In this document: in pieces, positions 62,693-64,000 of the stretch | Position numbering within the stretch: position 1 is the first letter of the stretch | Layout: the number at the start of each line of letters is the position of its first letter | Assembly: GCA_947504705.1 (NCBI GenBank) | Contig: CANNIA010000003.1 | Location: forward strand, 1-64,000 | Direction of reading: 5' to 3' | DNA: 64,000 nucleotides | Source of the DNA: Paracoccaceae bacterium | GTDB lineage: Bacteria; Pseudomonadota; Alphaproteobacteria; Rhodobacterales; Rhodobacteraceae | Program-made: the position numbers and the translations under genes | Notes under the pieces: model-generated | Told to the model about the DNA's origin: nothing | Databases searched by the model: none | Seen by the model: only the letters and a program-made list of their open reading frames with translations

Positions 62693-63490
62693 ATGCGGAT
62701 TTCTGATCATCTTGCAGCCGAGCTTGTCGCAACGGCGCATGAACTGGCGGATGTCGCACGGGTTGCGACTTTGTCTTTTTTCCGCAGCCATGACCTTGCT
62801 GCCGAAAACAAGGAAACCACGCGCTTTGATCCCGTGACCGCCGCCGACCGGCTGTCCGAAGAGCGGATGCGCGAAATCCTCGCGCGCCGGCGCCCGGATG
62901 ACGGCATTCTGGGCGAGGAATTCGGCGTGCAAGAGGGGCACTCCGGCCTGACCTGGGTGCTTGACCCGATCGACGGCACCCGCAGCTATATGTCGGGCAC
63001 GCCGACCTGGGGGGTGTTGATTTCGGTCCGCGATGCCGAAGGGCCGCTGTATGGGATCATCGACCAGCCCTATATCGGCGAACGCTTCGAAGGCGGGCTT
63101 GGCCGGGCGGAGGTGAATGGCCCGATGGGTAAGGCCGCGCTTGGCGTTCGCCCCCCGCGCCCGCTGTCGCAAGCAACGCTGTTCACTACCTTCCCCGAAG
63201 TCGGTACGCCGGACGAAGGCGTTGCCTTCCGCAAGGTTGCAGCCAAGGCGCGGCTGGTCCGTTATGGCACCGATTGCTACGCCTATGCGCTGATCGCGGC
63301 GGGTCAGATTGATCTGGTGATCGAGGCTGGGCTGAAGGCCTATGACATCCAAGCGCCGATTGCGGTGATCGAAGCTGCGGGTGGTGTGGTCACCGACTGG
63401 CAGGGCAACCCGGTCTGGGACGGCGGTCAGGTGCTTGCCGCTGCCAGCCGCGAATTGCATGCCGAAGCGCTGACGCTGCTGAAGGGCTGA
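62693..63490 (+). CDS. Inositol-monophosphatase-family enzyme, HisN-like
   Basis: 265 residues. Lithium-sensitive phosphatase fold: GILGEEFGVQEG (metal Glu), the WVLDPIDGTRSYMSGTPTWG signature (two metal Asp), and AYDIQAPIAVIEAAGGVVTD (metal Asp). The RSYMSGTPTWG variant of the motif is typical of HisN, the histidinol-phosphate phosphatase; an inositol or other sugar phosphatase role is possible. ATG 62693 has only GGGGGCCTA upstream. Confidence 0.88.
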   Translation: MRISDHLAAELVATAHELADVARVATLSFFRSHDLAAENKETTRFDPVTAADRLSEERMREILARRRPDDGILGEEFGVQEGHSGLTWVLDPIDGTRSYMSGTPTWGVLISVRDAEGPLYGIIDQPYIGERFEGGLGRAEVNGPMGKAALGVRPPRPLSQATLFTTFPEVGTPDEGVAFRKVAAKARLVRYGTDCYAYALIAAGQIDLVIEAGLKAYDIQAPIAVIEAAGGVVTDWQGNPVWDGGQVLAAASRELHAEALTLLKG

Positions 63491-63500
63491 TTGGGCGGGA

Positions 63501-63526
63501 CCAAATTTCTTAACGAAGGAATTTGG
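63501..63526 (+). repeat. A+T-rich hairpin downstream of the HisN-like gene
   Basis: CCAAATTTCTT-AACG-AAGGAATTTGG, 11-bp stem with one G-T pair in RNA, 10 bp after the stop. Related to the palindromes at 41878 and 52330. Confidence 0.65.
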
Positions 63527-63672
63527 CTCGCACCGCTCAACGGGGCGTAGCAAGGCCATTGCAGGTTGCTGCCGTGTGCGGCTAAAATCCGCTTGCACGC
63601 CGTGTCCTTCTCCCTTCTGACGGCTAGCACTGGTTTCCGCTTGAAACCGAAGGGTGTGCGAAAGATGCACCC

Positions 63673-64000
63673 ATGCCAGATATCCTGATCCGCAATGCCG
63701 ATGTCGTGGTAACGATGAACGCCACCCGGCAAGAATTTAAGACGACCGACATTCACCTGAAGGGCGGAGTGATCCATGCCCTTGGCCAAGGCCTTGCCGC
63801 CCCCGGCGCCACGGTGATCGAGGCGCGGGGCTGCGTTGTGACACCGGGCCTCGTGAACACGCACCATCACCTCTACCAGACCCTGACGCGCGCTGTGCCG
63901 GGGGGGCAGGATGCGCTGCTGTTCGGCTGGTTGAAGACGCTTTATCCGATCTGGTCACGGTTCGGGCCTGAGGAGATGTTCACCTCGGCCCAGGTGGGCC
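63673..64000 (+). CDS. Amidohydrolase, 8-oxoguanine/guanine deaminase or AtzB-like (N-terminal part)
   Basis: First 109 residues of a gene that runs off the right edge. MPDILIRNADVVVTMNATRQ, then VVTPGLVNTHHHLYQTLTRA contains the amidohydrolase metal motif (HHHLYQTLTRA), followed by LFGWLKTLYPIWSRFGPEEM, characteristic of the 8-oxoguanine deaminase/hydroxyatrazine hydrolase group. Purine or aromatic-ring deamination is the likely reaction. Start ATG 63673; no strong ribosome-binding site. Confidence 0.85.
   Translation, partial: MPDILIRNADVVVTMNATRQEFKTTDIHLKGGVIHALGQGLAAPGATVIEARGCVVTPGLVNTHHHLYQTLTRAVPGGQDALLFGWLKTLYPIWSRFGPEEMFTSAQVG

Overview
The window looks like the chromosome of a high-GC alphaproteobacterium, most likely a Rhodobacteraceae (Rhodobacter/Tabrizicola/Gemmobacter-like). 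The evidence is a glpR-glpDSTPQUV-glpK glycerol/glycerol-3-phosphate cluster in the alphaproteobacterial order, a separate gatC-gatA pair, short DUF1127 proteins, an alphaproteobacterial RNase P RNA, and composite intergenic repeats containing a 'GGATATTTGGG' block. No species is named because nothing here is diagnostic at that level.

Layout. 1-1.6 kb: the end of a mobile-island-like stretch (periplasmic protein fragment, a phage-type DUF5681 pair with its own promoter, an HD-domain protein), ending at the 3' end of tRNA-Ser(GCU). 1.8-3.4 kb: a DNA methyltransferase fused to an Mrr-like nuclease domain, interrupted by one in-frame amber codon. 3.6-9.6 kb: housekeeping and metabolism (ychF, an OpgB-like phosphoglycerol transferase, trpA, a TMEM175-like channel, lldD). 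9.7-12.5 kb: an aminotransferase plus gamma-glutamyl-type glutamine synthetase pair behind a perfect 14-bp palindrome. 12.5-14.3 kb: two divergent paralogues of an unrecognised exported protein. 14.6-16.4 kb: a split YeeE/YedE (thiosulfate-type) transporter and a persulfide-dioxygenase-like enzyme. 16.6-26 kb: an exported protein of unknown function, a deoC-aldehyde dehydrogenase operon, nhaD, an EamA exporter, adenine deaminase and an SGNH hydrolase. 26-33 kb: a GlxA-type regulator divergent from a flavin oxidase and a methyltransferase, then a DUF4173 membrane protein translationally coupled to a response regulator and histidine kinase, then a MAPEG protein. 33-44.7 kb: the glp regulon. 45-50.5 kb: a conserved-looking envelope/stress operon (27-residue membrane peptide, XpaC, TelA, DUF2927 lipoprotein, SPFH-GYF protein, zinc-ribbon membrane protein). 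50.6-64 kb: rluB, tadA, UPF0173 hydrolase, gatCA, an excalibur lipoprotein, amidase, rnpB, rpmG, a VIT1-like transporter, a Bax-inhibitor-1 protein, LysR, quinone reductase, an XRE regulator behind a consensus sigma-54 promoter, a HisN-like phosphatase, and the start of an amidohydrolase.

How the genes work together. GlpS/T/P/Q/U/V import glycerol or glycerol-3-phosphate, GlpK phosphorylates glycerol, GlpD oxidises glycerol-3-phosphate, and divergent GlpR is the probable repressor. DeoC and its aldehyde dehydrogenase would turn deoxyribose-5-phosphate into acetate; adenine deaminase nearby and a possible 8-oxoguanine-type deaminase at the right edge suggest nucleoside/base salvage. The YeeE halves and the metallo-beta-lactamase enzyme form a sulfur-import and persulfide-detoxification unit.

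The least explained features are: (1) an ~83-bp element present twice, with four 7-bp motifs at an exact 11-bp period followed at fixed distances by GTTAACCA and a GANTC site; (2) the divergent exported paralogues; (3) the XpaC/TelA/SPFH operon with its 27-residue leading peptide; (4) a nested perfect inverted repeat in front of the VIT1-like gene; (5) the sigma-54 promoter of the XRE gene; and (6) the amber-interrupted methyltransferase-nuclease. All family assignments are by reading motifs; no database search was run.
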